From positions 868,001 to 932,000 of the forward strand of contig JANUWI010000016.1 of the NCBI GenBank assembly GCA_025504975.1: a stretch of DNA of 64,000 bases, given 5' to 3'. The notes under the pieces are model-generated. The model ran no database searches. It was not told the origin of the DNA and saw nothing but the letters and a program-made list of their open reading frames with translations. The stretch is from Plenodomus lindquistii (Eukaryota; Ascomycota; Dothideomycetes; Pleosporales; Leptosphaeriaceae). Position 1 is the first letter of the stretch; the number at the start of each line of letters is the position of its first letter. The translations under genes and the position numbers were made by a program. Positions 22,570 through 34,547 of this stretch are shown in pieces.

Positions 22570-24198
22570 ATGGAGTCGCAAACACGGTTTATCGTTACGG
22601 CATGGCGTGATAGCCAGGAGCTGCTTCAGCTGCGCCAGGACTTGTACAGCTCTGAGACCGTCAGACGAGAACATGCAGTGAGCAAGGTGAGCTCAGGTCC
22701 AGGCTGAGTACGAGACTCTTTTGCCTTGTAGATGGATGACTGGAGGATGTGCTGATGGGAGGTAGGTGTTTGCTTGGCGGCTGCGAAAACCAGATGGCTT
22801 GCCTCTGCTGCTAGACTCGACGGCTGATTTTGTCGATGTTGTGCTGCAAGATGAGAGGGCCGAGCTCAAACACAATGCATTGCGTTTGCTGTATGCGACG
22901 GCGATATCAAGGTAGGTTTTACAGTGAACAGTCGACGACTCGAATTGTGGTTTCTACATGCGCTCATTCATTTTCATCACCATCATACTTCCCTTCATAC
23001 CCTCACCTCGTCTTGGTCCGGTCGCTCACTTCATGTTCATATCTTACCCCATCCTCATCATACAAACTACACCCTTCATCCCCACCAACTAACCTCCACT
23101 CCCAGATTCATAACTGGCCTATCAGACACGCAAATTGACCTCACCCGCTCCCGCCCCTCGTTCCTCCCCCCCAGCCAGTCCCTCGTCCTCCCCCTCCCCC
23201 TCCTCCAAGTCCGCCACCGCATCGTCCACCGGCACCTCCCCTCCCTCTCCGAGTTGAAACGCGCTGCCACACAAAGCCTATCCTGGCTCTGGGAAGCATA
23301 CTGGCAGCACCTCGAGCATGCATTCTGTCTTCCCTTGCCACCCGAAGACGATGTGGAAGGTGAGAGAGAAAGTGTGCATGGTGTGTTGAAGACGTATATT
23401 AAGGAGCGCAAGATGGCGATCAAGACGAGGAAATCGGGCTTGAATGCTGCGGGGAATGCGGTAGAGAGGTATACTCTCCGCTTCGGTACCGCGACACCAC
23501 ATCCGCGTGTCCAGGCCATTCTCCTCGACCTGTTGGTTGCTGAGAAACTCCTCCTCCCCGCGACCAAGACCCTACAACCTACATCTCAATCTCAACCTTA
23601 CTCGAATGCGACAATGGCCGCCGCATACCTAATATGGACACCCTTCCTCCTAGCCTTTTGCTCTCCCTTACCCCCATCCCTCTCTTCAACCACAACCCCC
23701 CCAACCCCCCTCCTCCCCCTCCCCACACTCCTCACATCCCTCCAAACAGCCCTCAACACCCCCTCCACACCAAAAACCATCCGCCAGGCCTGGCACGATT
23801 GGATACTGTACCTGCTTAGTTCGCGGGATTGTGCGGCGTTGAGGACGAAACGTACGGTGGACGATGTGCTGGTGAAATGTTTTTCTGAGCCTGGAATGTG
23901 GAATTTGAGGCTTGCGGATGGGGTGGTGGGGTGTCTTGGGGAGGGGGAAGGGATGGAAGGGTGGGGCGAGGTGTTGGGGGCGGTTAGGGAGGGTGAGGGT
24001 GTGGGGGGTGGTGATGATGGTGATGGTGATGGGGCTGTGGATATGGCAGAGATAGAGGAAGAGAAAGAAGAAAAGGAGCGGGGTGCAGATGCACACCCAG
24101 CACCAAGAGAGAAGATCCAAGGACCGCAGAAGGTACTGGGGATGTGGAAACCTAGACCGATTGGGTGGTTGGGTGAGGGGTTTGAAGAGGATGAATAG
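22570..24198 (+). CDS. LAS1: Las1-type pre-rRNA endoribonuclease
   Basis: Three exons: 22570-22686, 22766-22911 and 23106-24198, giving 451 codons; all junctions are GT-AG. The N-terminus RFIVTAWRDSQELLQLRQDL and the SRFITGLSDTQ segment rebuilt across intron 2 are family hallmarks. The HEPN nuclease signature is RHRIVHRHLPS (R-x4-H type), followed by SWLWEAYWQHLEHAF. The C-terminal WKPRPIGWLGEG is the short Las1 tail. Las1 cuts the ITS2 spacer of pre-rRNA in the nucleus, acting with the Grc3 polynucleotide kinase. Residues of roughly 340-430 are acidic low-complexity. Intron 2 is long for this genome (194 bases). The gene is housekeeping and marks a conserved block next to the cluster. Confidence 0.9.
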
Positions 24199-24376
24199 TG
24201 TAGTGTAATAGTGCATCAAATCATACACGAGTCTCTAGGGATGGTGTTGCATAACATGCATGACGAGAATTAATCACTCAAGGTCAAGTATTGGCCTTTA
24301 CAGCCATGTTTGTAATTGGGGGATATATGTACAGTAAACGCTCTTCGACGCCCGAATCGTTGAATTGTTGGATCTG

Positions 24377-25556
24377 TCATATCTTCTGCTTTAGCTCTGG
24401 GGATAATATCCGGTCTTCAACTTTGCGCATGAGCTTGATTGTTTGTTCGGCGAGGGTGAGGGTGAGGATCTGTGATTTTGTTAGATACGTGAAGCAGCAT
24501 ACCTCTACTTGATGTGGTCAAACGTACAGTGTGTGGTAGGATTCGTGCCAGATGCGCAAAATAGCCTTTGTACAGCGCTAGTATGCCCTCGCTCTTTACG
24601 GTTTTGGACAGACAGTCAAAGGCAGAGGAGTACAGGTTGCCAGTCTGGTTGTACATGCGGCTCATGATTGTGTCGGGGGGATGCATGACACAGCACACGA
24701 CGAAGCCGCTGGCCGTACTACTCGCGAGGTGCAAGGGCGTGCCATCCTCCATGCCCAAATGCTTGACTAACCTCCTCTTTGCGAAAAAGTATGTCGGTAA
24801 CTGGACCGAACTTCCAAACCCGGTTCGCACCATTGCCGGGCCCACGCCCCTGTACAGGCCTTTTACACCTTCACTGGCGTAGATTTGCCGCATGCCGTCG
24901 AGGGCGTTCTTGTAGGTATGTTGGGTGCCGACGGGGAGGAAGGGGGAGAAGGATTGGAGGCGGGTTTTTACGAGGAAGAAGGGGGAGCCGGCGACGGCAC
25001 CGAGGATGCCAGAGGCTGCGCCGGAGAAGATGTTTACGCCGAAGGATTGGACGGTGGGGTCTTTGTAGATGAGGGTTGTGACGGATTTGCGGAGGGGCTC
25101 GTAGAAGCCGAGACGGCAGCCGTTGAGCGTCATTTGGTAGACATACTATGGAGAGAATATGTCAGCCATGTCATGTCGTAGGCAATTGGACGAAAACGAG
25201 ATGGTGGCAAACGTACAGCACATCCCAAACCCCGTAGCAACCCCTTTGGGCCTTCATTCTTGAGAATGACGCTGACGCCGTGGAAGACGCCCTTGTATAA
25301 CCGCGGCGCATCCTTTTTCGAGCGGAGTTCTCCTTGCAATTGTAATCTGGTGGACAAGACAAGTCAATGGGCGGTTTCGCGCGTGCTAAAGAGCCATGCG
25401 CACCGAATCTTGACTGTCTCAAAGCCGTGGGTTACTGTGACGGCACCGCAGGCTGCTATACCGCCGGCGATGAAGGAGCTGGGAGTGGATGTGGTAAGTA
25501 GGTGGATTGCATGACGTTGGCAAGGGGAATTGGGCCCACCCGAGTGTTGTGGACAT
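24377..25556 (-). CDS. OAC1: Mitochondrial oxaloacetate/sulfate carrier
   Basis: Five exons on the minus strand: 25540-25556, 25404-25478, 25217-25346, 24528-25145 and 24377-24469, giving 310 codons. The first exon is only 17 bases (MSTTLG); splicing it to SFIAGGIAACGAVTVTHGFE gives the normal Oac1 start. The protein has the three-repeat mitochondrial carrier layout: VTHGFETVKIRLQLQ, GSPFFLVKTRLQ and MHPPDTIMSRMYNQ are the P-x-D/E-x-x-K/R signatures of repeats 1 to 3, the first with H-G-F-E in place of P. The inner-membrane carrier imports oxaloacetate, malonate or sulfate; in yeast it also exports isopropylmalate. Supply of C2/C3 units to the neighbouring PKS genes is not implied. It is transcribed divergently from SWD2. 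Confidence 0.88.
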
Positions 25557-25970
25557 TGTGGTGCTTTATGCGACAGCCGTGGGCTGCGCGAGCTGCGAGG
25601 ACTCTGGGGAAAGCGCGGTCGGCCAGCCACTAATACAAAGGCACGAATGCAACAGCAAGAATGTCGAATATCAGGGAGCAAGATGCGACTGGAAGAAAGA
25701 TACAGCAGGGGGTACAAGGAGTACCGGCTGACGTTGTGCCTCTGGATTGTCGCAACCGAATAATCTTTGGAGTCGAGTCCCGAGGTCGGCGCCGGCCCGC
25801 ACATGATGGCCAAGGCCCAGGGTCCGAGCTGGCAACCGCCGGCTTAGAGTAGAACTCTGTCGCGTCGCCCATTGCCTTTGCCGTGATTCGTCGCCCACGC
25901 CTTGTACATGCAAAGGGGAATGGAGAGTAGAGCAGAGTAGCGTAGACAAGCCCTTCTGCTCTTGCCCTTC
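25557..25970. promoter_or_regulatory. Shared promoter region between OAC1 and SWD2
   Basis: A 414-base gap between two divergent start codons, so promoters of both genes must lie here. No distinct TATA or operator motif was identified. A minus-strand frame (25630-25872) running through it is best explained as chance, because the short first exon of OAC1 starts at 25556. Confidence 0.6.
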
Positions 25971-27140
25971 ATGGCCACGGGCTCAGCGACGCCCGGCGCA
26001 CCGCCGCCGCCCGCAGGACCGCCCACGCAAAAGGTTAGCGACGTCATAACGAGCTTCCGGCCGTTGAGGGTGAGATGGACATTGCGATAGACATGCACAC
26101 ACGCATACTAACAACCCCCCCAGCGCTTCAAGCCAGGCAGCCAGAGCACGTCCGTCACCTCGCTCGACTTTGACGACACGGGCGAACTGGCCATTGTCGC
26201 CCGCGACGACGACACGCTCCAAATCTACAACTGCAAGGAAGGCAAGCACGCCAAAGAACTCAAGAGCCAAAAGTATGGCGTCCACCTCGCCCGCTTCTCC
26301 CACCATGCCCAGTCCATCATCTACGCCAGCACCAAGATCGACGACACCATCCGCTTCCTCTCCACCCACGACAACAGCTACATCCGCTACTTCAAGGGCC
26401 ACACCGACACCGTCACTACAATCGCCCTGTGTCCTTCCAGCGACACCTTCCTAAGCTGCTCCAAAGACAACACAGTCCGTCTCTGGAATCTCTCTTCACC
26501 CAACTATGTCGGCCTACTCAATCTCCACACCCCCTACCTCGCCGCCTACGACCCCTCGGCAACAGTCATAGCCATTGCCTCTCCCCAAACACAATCCGTG
26601 CTCCTCTACGACATACGGAACTACGACAAACCCCCGTTCGCAACCTTTGACCTCCTCGAGCTCGAACAGCGCTTCCTCGGTGCCCAGCGCGGCGAGTGGA
26701 CAAAAATGGAGTTCAGCAACGACGGCAAACACCTCGTCATTGCTACAAACGGCGCAGGCCACTTTGTCCTCGACGCTTTCTCAGGAGATATTACGCACTT
26801 TTGCTACCGCAAGTCTGGTAGCTCTGGGCGCCTCACCCCAGGCTCCTCACACACCAACCATACACACTCCACAACCAACGGCAACACGCCTACCAACGGG
26901 CAAGGCGATGTATGCCTTACGCCCGACGGCCAGTATCTCATCGGTGGCAGTGGTGAAGATGGTCTCCTCGTATGGGACATATCGAAACCCCCAACGAGCA
27001 ACCACATCAACGAGCCCATTGAAAAATTGCCAGGACAGGGCAAAGCGGCGATAGTGGGCTATAATCCCCGCACAAACATATTGGCGACGGCGGATAGGGA
27101 TTTGTTGCTGTGGCAGCCGGATCCGGATTTGATGATGTAA
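25971..27140 (+). CDS. SWD2: Swd2-type WD40 subunit of COMPASS and the cleavage/polyadenylation factor
   Basis: Two exons, 25971-26069 and 26124-27140, giving 371 codons; the intron has a perfect TACTAAC branch site. After a short Ala/Gly/Pro-rich start the protein is a seven-blade WD40 propeller. Visible repeat ends are TLQIYNCKEG, IRFLSTHDN, VRLWNLSSPN, VLLYDIRNY, LLVWDISKP and LLLWQPDPD. The segment RYFKGHTDTVTTIALCPSSD is typical of Swd2/Cps35/WDR82. In yeast this protein works in the Set1 histone H3K4 methyltransferase complex and in the APT module of the 3'-end processing machinery. The loop SSGRLTPGSSHTNHTHSTTN is a low-complexity insertion before the last blades. It ends 228 bases before the stop codon of the convergent PKS1. 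Confidence 0.9.
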
Positions 27141-27368
27141 AGACTCAGTATTGATATCGAGGCGAGTTCGGGAGGGAAGGGTGAATACTCAGACGCTATA
27201 TGCAACAAAGCCAGGAGTAAGTTGGAATTCATTCGATAACTATCATCCAAATCTACTCAAAATTCTATAAACAGGAATACACACAGACGCCGGAACACCC
27301 AAAACCCACGCAGCATACTCCTCGTTACTCAAAAAAAAAAGAACATTCAAAACTTAATATTACAATAT
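27141..27368. other. Convergent gap marking the left edge of the metabolite cluster
   Basis: Only 228 bases separate the SWD2 stop from the PKS1 stop. The gap holds both 3' ends and a run of nine A near 27331. No gene. Confidence 0.6.
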
Positions 27369-30300
27369 TCATGCCGATGCCGCAACAGCCAGAATAACCT
27401 TGCTCGACCGTAGTGAGACCTTCTCCGCCAAAGCGTGCACCGTCTGATTGGCTAGGATCTCCGCTACTTGCAACTGTGCATCAAAGTGACGCTTCACCCA
27501 ATTGCGCAGCTCTACTGCCACCAGAGAGTCGAGCCCCAGTGCCAAGATGGACCCCTGACGCGGGTCAATGGCGCTGGCCTCGACTGATATAAGCCGGGAG
27601 AGCTGCGTGGTCATGGATGATGCTATGAAGCTAGAGACGGCCTCAGCATTGCCACCAGCAACAACTTGGTCAAACGTTGGCCCTTGTACCTGCTCATTGG
27701 CCCCTTTGGCCTCTGCCGTCTGCTGGGACGAGTGGTGCACTTGGGTGAACAGTGCAGAGTGTGCATTGCCATTCGAGGCCGTTACACCAGCAAGAGAGTC
27801 GACATCGAAGCCAATGACAAGCTGGCCAGAACTATAGATACTAGGGTCCATGGCTGCACCCAGAATACAATCGAAGAAAGCCGCCAACTCCCCACTGTAG
27901 ATGGGTGTGGCGCCGGCTCGACGTAGATTCTGCTGGCGCACGCTGTCGTCTTTTGTCTGGACAGCGTCTTCGATCCAGCCAATGTCTATCGACAGAATGC
28001 GGGTTGGCTTCGATGCCGACGACCGACCTGAGTAGGTCATGGCGTCCTGCACCGTGTTGCCAGCGTTGTAGCTCGCTAGACCGCCAGCGCCCAGTATACC
28101 CGCCAGTGAGGATAGCGAGAGGAAGAAGGACAAGTGAGGCGACGAGAATTTGCTGAGCAGCATGATCGTACCGCTTACTTTGGGCTTGATGGCGTCTGTG
28201 AAGCCCTGATGCGTCATCGCTTCAACAAGTTGATCCTAGGCGCACTCATCAGTAACAAGCAGCGCTTCAACTACTTCAGAGAAAACTTCACTTACCGCAT
28301 CCATAATCGCAGCACTTTGAATCACACCGCGCACTGGGGGCGTGCCTTGACGCTCGAGTTCGTCAATTGCAGCCTGGACGCTGTCTTCGGATGTGATATC
28401 ACATTGCAACAAGTACAGCTGTACACCCGGCCGGATCGCTTCAAGCCTGGCCTGCAGATCCTGGTGGGTCTGACAATCGACCTTTCGACGTGAGAGGACG
28501 ACCAAATGTTTCGCACCTCGCTCAGCCATTTTGACAAGAAATCGCTTGCCGAGATCACCCAGTCCGCCTGACACGACATATGTGGCTTCTTCATCTCTCC
28601 AGGAACGTTCACTGGCTTCCTTCAAAACATGAACGGTAGACCCAGGGCCAGCTTGGAGCACCGACTTTGTGATTCTACCACTGCTGACTAGTCGTAGTGC
28701 TTCGGCGGCATCACTGACATCGTGGACAGACAAGTCGTGCCCAGTGAGAGGAATGTGCTCTAGTAAAGCTGCGGCAGCAGTGATGAGAGCCGGCTTCAAA
28801 TCCGGTCGAGCGAGGACAAGACTCTCCATGTCGATGAGCTGGACAGTCACATTCGGTGATATTGCCTTTGCTGCCTCTTGCATGTGAAGTAAACGCCCCA
28901 GAATGACAAGCTTGCCAAAAGGCTTGATGTACGCCAGAGCCTCGCTGGGGACAGCGTGCTCACCACTACTCTCACCACTACTGTTTGCGTCTATAACAGC
29001 ATCGATTCCATGCGGAAACATATCGCTCGGTAGATGGCGATATAGGGAACGACGGTGTACAAGCACATCTGGGCCAGCAATCCCAAGCTGATTGTCCAGT
29101 AGTCTGGCGCCAGTTGCATCTGCAGCTGTGGCGGTAATACGAAGGCCATACGAGCGTGCGAGCGCGACCATGGCTCGTCCAGCAGTTGACAGAGCGTCGT
29201 GAACCAAGACGGTAGCATTCTTGTAGCAAGCCAGGTCTTGGAGAACATGCACCGCAGCCATGGCATCGAGTAGCAGGGCAGCAGCAACCGCAGGCGTCAC
29301 TTGGGGTGATAGACGAGCGGTATGAGCTACCGGGACACGCAAGCAGCTTGCACCCACAACGGAACCTAGAGCAACTACGCTATCACCAGGAGCCAGCTCT
29401 TTGACGTCTGCCCCAATCCGACTGATGACACCTGCATATTCGGCTACCTTGTCATTACCAGCTGATTCGCCTCCGGTCTTAGGGAGTACCAGGGCTCGCA
29501 CCTGGACTTCAATGTCCAAAGCGCCAAGAGCTGTAGCCTGCGCCTCAACGTCGTCGACAAACAGGCCAGGATCATGCAATGACGCGATGAGGGGACGATT
29601 AGCATCGACAAACGTGGATTCCTCCGTTTCGAGAACAGACTTGCCATTGCTCATCGTCACATCAGTGTTTAGCTTTTCGTTGCGACGCAAGCGGGGCGTC
29701 AGGACAGCACCGTTGTCATTCACGCGGTACTCGCGCTCCGTGTGGGCTGTTTCCACGTCGGCAACTTGGCTGAGTGAATCGAGTACCACATCAGACAGCC
29801 GGGCAAACTCGTCGCTCTCGGTGGAGCTGGCAAGCACACTGGCCGACGCATGAACGGTAGCAAGGCGAAGACCACCGTTCTCGGCATGCGCTGTGCGCGA
29901 AACCCCGGTAATTGCGTGGAAGGGTGGTGGATCGTCTGGGCTCAACCACACTACGCGAGCCTGAGGCAGTCCTAGCAGAGCGGTTGATGCCGCGAATGTT
30001 TCCACGTCATTGAGAATGGGCTGGTCTGGCTGGTCTTCGATTACCAAAATCGTGTCATCGCTATCATGGGCGTTGATAGCGGTTTGGAGCTCCTCAACTG
30101 CGCTTGGGCTGAGAGTGGATATTGTCGTGGCAACATGACGGGTACGCAGCCTGTTTTCCAGCGCCGAGACCCAAGCTGCTTTGTTTTCTTGCGTCTTGTC
30201 AGAGTGGGTGAAGATGCGGACTTTGGCTGGCAAGTGGGCCGTAGATTTCGGTCTCGCCACGACGACCGTCTTTCCTTGGGTCTCATCATGAAACCGGACC

Positions 30301-33300
30301 TGCTGCTCCAGGCGAACAGGCATCGTCATCATGGTCTTTGCGTCTCGCGCACCAAGCACAAGCACAACACTGCCGCCAGGTTTGACGAGCGCCGCTGCGT
30401 GTCCGAGCCACGTGGGTGATGCAGCCAACACCACATCGTAACTGGAACCTTGCAATCCCGATGCAACGGTATCGTTCAGGCTGGCCTGAGGTCGCAGTGT
30501 GCGGAGGTGTACTGCAAATGACCTGTCTTCGAAACGGCCAGTCGCTTCGTCGAACCGGGCCGGTGTTGTTTCAACAAAGTCATGTGAGATGACGACGTTG
30601 TCGTTGTCCTCGATAACATCCAGTACTTTGGCGGTCATATTCACGCCACAGCCAAGTCCAACAGTCCTGAGGCCGTGGTGTTTCGCAGCAATAGCGCCAA
30701 CAATGTCGTTCAAGGATGCCTTCTCTGGCAAATCCGTGGTCCGTATGTAATCCAAGTCGGGATTCCAATCGACCTGGTAGCAAATCTTTCGCTCGTTCTT
30801 GCCAAGTGCAGATGAATCTAGGGCTGCTAAGCTGCGGGCTTCCAGGCCAGATACGGAGAGTACACGTTGACCATCCGCAAGGACAGCCATGTCGGCAAAA
30901 GCAGTGCGGAAGTGGCTCGATGTCAGTTTTGTCGACACGTCGAGTTTCGAGCCTGGTTGGTGGAGACGCGAATCTACTGCGATGAGCACCTCGTCAATGT
31001 GCACCGGCATGACGGAGCCTGCGCCCAGTCGTCGGCCTATAAGCGGCAGGGCTGTTTGCACAACGATATCGAGGGTAGACGGATGAATCATATGAGGTTG
31101 TTGGTACTGGGCAGGCATAGAGGCCTGCACATCCGGTACAGCAAGCGAAGATGAAGCCAGAGATGCATCTGGTGCTATCTTGACGTATTCCAGTCCGGCG
31201 AACGTTGGCCCATATGCATTGCCGACGGAATGCAAGTCCGCATACAACGCGTCCTTGTAGACCACCTCGCTGCCTGGTGGGAGTTCTGTCAACTTTTCGA
31301 TGAGAAAGTGTGAGTTGGCGTCCTCGTTCGGGGTACTAGCGAAGAGTGTTGCATCAATGATACCAGTGGCATGCTCATACCACTCACCCGTGTCGGCCAG
31401 CGCCGAAACAGCAAACCTATACTGAAGACCGGAGACGCTTGCAGGGACGGGCCTCAGACTCAACTGCGTCTCGACCCGTTGCGACGACAGCGTAGACACG
31501 ACCAACGCTCTCTTCAACGACACATCAGCCAGCACAAACGTTTCCACCGCCTTATCCGGAAAGCGGCTTCGGGCAATCTGCGCAACGGCCTCGACAGCCA
31601 TGCATATATAGCCCGCACCGGGAAATACAATAAGCCCATCAACGACATGATCAGCCAGCCACGGCAGAGTCCCCAAGCTGAGAAAGTGTCGCCATCTAGG
31701 CTCGATATCCGTGGCATTTGCTACTGCTGCACCGACAAGATCATGGTATGGTTCTTCGCGGAGACGAAAGGCGCGACTCGCACGCGACTCGTACCAGTGC
31801 TTGACCGAATGGTCCCATGTATAAGTAGGAAGATCGTGACGCACGACGGCCGCGTCAGCACCCGGACAGAGCGCAGATACAGCATGCCAGTCAACAGGCA
31901 AGCCATGCTCAAAGACCTTGCCTGCAAGTCCTAGCACACTGGCCACGGCGCCGACCTTGCGCTGCAACGGCGCGTAGTAATCAAACGAAGATCTGGGAAC
32001 ATCAGGGTGCTGAAGATTCTGGCGCACTGCCCCAGACAGCGAGGGATGGGGACCGACTTCTACAAACACGGTGTGGTGATCTGGATGATGTGTGTGTCGC
32101 GCTGCTGTCTGAACGGCTGCTGCAAAGCGCACGGGGGAAACGAGATTAGTAACCCAGTACGCGGCGTCGAAGCCTGCCGTCTTGAGCTCGCCGGTTACAG
32201 ACGATGTGAAGACGACGGGGGGCGAATCCAGAGCTGGCGTTTCAACGGGTACGACGCCCAGTCGTGCAGTGTAGTCTTGGGCGACGGCACGCATGTGGTG
32301 GGAATGGTAGGCTGTGTCTACCAAGAGCTTGCGGTTGAATATTCCCTTGTCGGCTGCCGCGATACGCTCGACTACCTCGTCAATGGCCGCGGCATCGCCA
32401 GACAGAGTGACGCTGCGAGGACTATTGATACATGCCACTGCGGCTGTGCCGCGTGTCAGATTCTCAAGGTACGCTTCTGCTTGTTGCTCGCTGGCGCCGA
32501 CAGACAGCATGGCGCCGCGACCCAGGCCTTTGTTCCGCACAGCCTGCGCCATGAATCCCCTGTGAAAAGCAATTCTGATGGCTGTCTCGTGGGACAGGTA
32601 TCCTGCTGCGTAGGCGGCGGCGATTTCTCCGCTCGAGTGGCCTACGACTGCACGTGGTTGTATGCCTTGGGCGCGCAGCAGGGCCAGGAGCGCGATTTGT
32701 ATGGCTGAAGTGGCGGGCTGTGCGAGTTCCGCCTCGTTGAGTCGCGATGTGCATGGCGAGCGGAGAAGTTCGGTTTCTAGGTCCCACGTCGAACCCAGAT
32801 TATGCAGAATCTGTCCGGACTTTTGGATCGAGTCGCGGAAAATGGTCAGTGTGCCGGCCTGGGTCTTGCTGTCGAGGAGGAGGAGCTCGCGACCCATGCC
32901 CGCCCATTGTGCACCTTGTCCGGTAAAGACGAAGAATACGTCGAGGTCCTCGGGTTGTGCTGATCGCTTGCTGGGCGTAGAGGAACCCTCGCTAAGTGCG
33001 GTGACTAGTGAAGCGCGAGTTTCGGCTACGACGCTGAAGCGGTAGGGCAATGCAGAACGACGGTGAAGTAGGGTGTATGAGAGATCGGTCAGAAGAGTGT
33101 CCAAGTCTTGCTGTTGCTCGATCCAGGAATAATAGGATTGGATCAGGGCTTTGAGCGAGACGGGCGAGTCTGCAGAAAGTACGAAGAGGTTCGGTGAGAC
33201 ATGGTCGATATTGTCTGGTCTTGGTATTGGGCTCGGTCCTCGTTCCACAATGACATGTGCGTTTGCACCGCCGTACCCGAAGCTGTTGATGGATATGCGA

Positions 33301-34547
33301 GGGACAGCGGATTCGGGCCACGGCAAGACCTTGGTGGGTATGCAAATTCCATCCAGAGGTAATTCCGGTTTGGCATTCTCGAATCCAGCGACGGGCGGAA
33401 TGAGGCCCCGCTCCAACATAACCGTGGCTTTGGCCAGACTGGCGAGCCCAGAGACGCTCTCAGTGTGGCCCATGGCGCCTTTGATGGAGCCCACGTAGAG
33501 CGTCTGCGCTTCATTTCCCACGCGTGCTTTCGTGGCAAATACATCTGCAATACCGCCCAACTCCTCGCCATCACCAGCTTTCGTCCCCGTGCCATGGGCC
33601 TCAACATACACTACATCCTCTGGCCTCAACCCCGCGCGCCTATACGTCTCCCGCATCAGATCCGCCTGCGCAGCACCATTCGGATACGTGACACCCTTTG
33701 GCGTAAATCCATCCTGGCCAATTCCCGACCCCCGAATAACAGCACGAATCGGATCGCGATCCCGCACCGCATCCTCCAACCTCTTGAGCACAAACACCAC
33801 AACCCCTTCCCCCCTCCCATACCCATCCCCCCTCACATCGAACGGATAGCACCGCCCCGTCGCACTCATCATATGCAAACTACTCAGATTTGCCAAAAAC
33901 TCTGGTCCAAGCATGAGATTCGCCGCCGCCGCAACCGCCATGTTCGACTCTCCGTTCCTCAGACTCTGACACGCAAGATGCAGCGCCACCAGTCCGCCCG
34001 AACATGCAGTATCCAGCGTCAAGGAGGGCCCGCGCAGGTTGAAAAAGTGCGAAATGCGATTCGCCAGCATTGCCTTTTCCGTGGCCGCCGACGTGTACAC
34101 GGGCATATCGAGCGAGTCGCGGTACAACAACCTATCATAATCGAGGGTGAAGCATGCAGTGTGCACGCTTGTTGCGGTGCCGCTTGCATCTTCCTTGCGG
34201 ATTCCGCCGCTCTCGAGGGCTTCGTAGGTGAGTTCGAGGAGGAGGCGTTGCTGTGGGTCAGTGGCGCTGGCTTGGGGCCGCGTGTGCTGGAAGAAGCTGT
34301 GGTCGAAGGTGTCGAGCGGGGAAGAGATGAAGTGTCCGCCTCGGTGGTTGGTGGTGCCGTTTGGATCGTCCGGGTTGGGGTGGTAGAAGGCGGGTTCATT
34401 CCAGCGGGTTGGGGGGACGGGGGTCCATGCTGGGGCGCCAGTTGCGAGGAGATCCCATAGGGTGGAGGGAGAGTTTGCGGCGCCGGGGAGGCGGAAGGAG
34501 AGGCCGATTATTGCGATGGAGGGGGTGGCGGTGGTATTGTCTGCCAT
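27369..34547 (-). CDS. Highly reducing polyketide synthase 1 (KS-AT-DH-remnant MT-degenerate ER-KR-ACP)
   Basis: Two exons, 28296-34547 and 27369-28235 (intron of 60 bases), giving 2372 codons. KS has DTACSGG with active Cys182, then EAHGTGT and GHTES. AT has GHSSGE with Ser638. DH has DHVVDGLIVFPG with His967 and the partner Asp1160 (LDIVVQ). The region near 1270-1420 retains only VGLGCGVNMTAKVL and LVKPGGSVVLV, a truncated C-methyltransferase core. The ER near 1680-1960 reads VLVHDALSTAGRAM where active enzymes have HxAAGGVGxAA, so hydride transfer from NADPH is doubtful. KR starts with VVSGGLGDLG (about 1990) and its SYNAGN is in exon 2. The ACP has LGLDSLVA with Ser2321 as the phosphopantetheine site. 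There is no release domain, so a separate enzyme must free the chain. The product should be an iteratively built, mostly unsaturated, unmethylated chain (inference). Confidence 0.95.

Noticed and set aside
25630..25872. Upstream minus-strand open frame as the N-terminus of OAC1
   Set aside because: A 17-base first exon starting at 25556 restores the normal short OAC1 N-terminus with good splice sites.
33465..34460. 331-codon plus-strand open frame opposite the PKS1 ketosynthase
   Set aside because: Antisense shadow of a GC-rich, highly conserved coding region.
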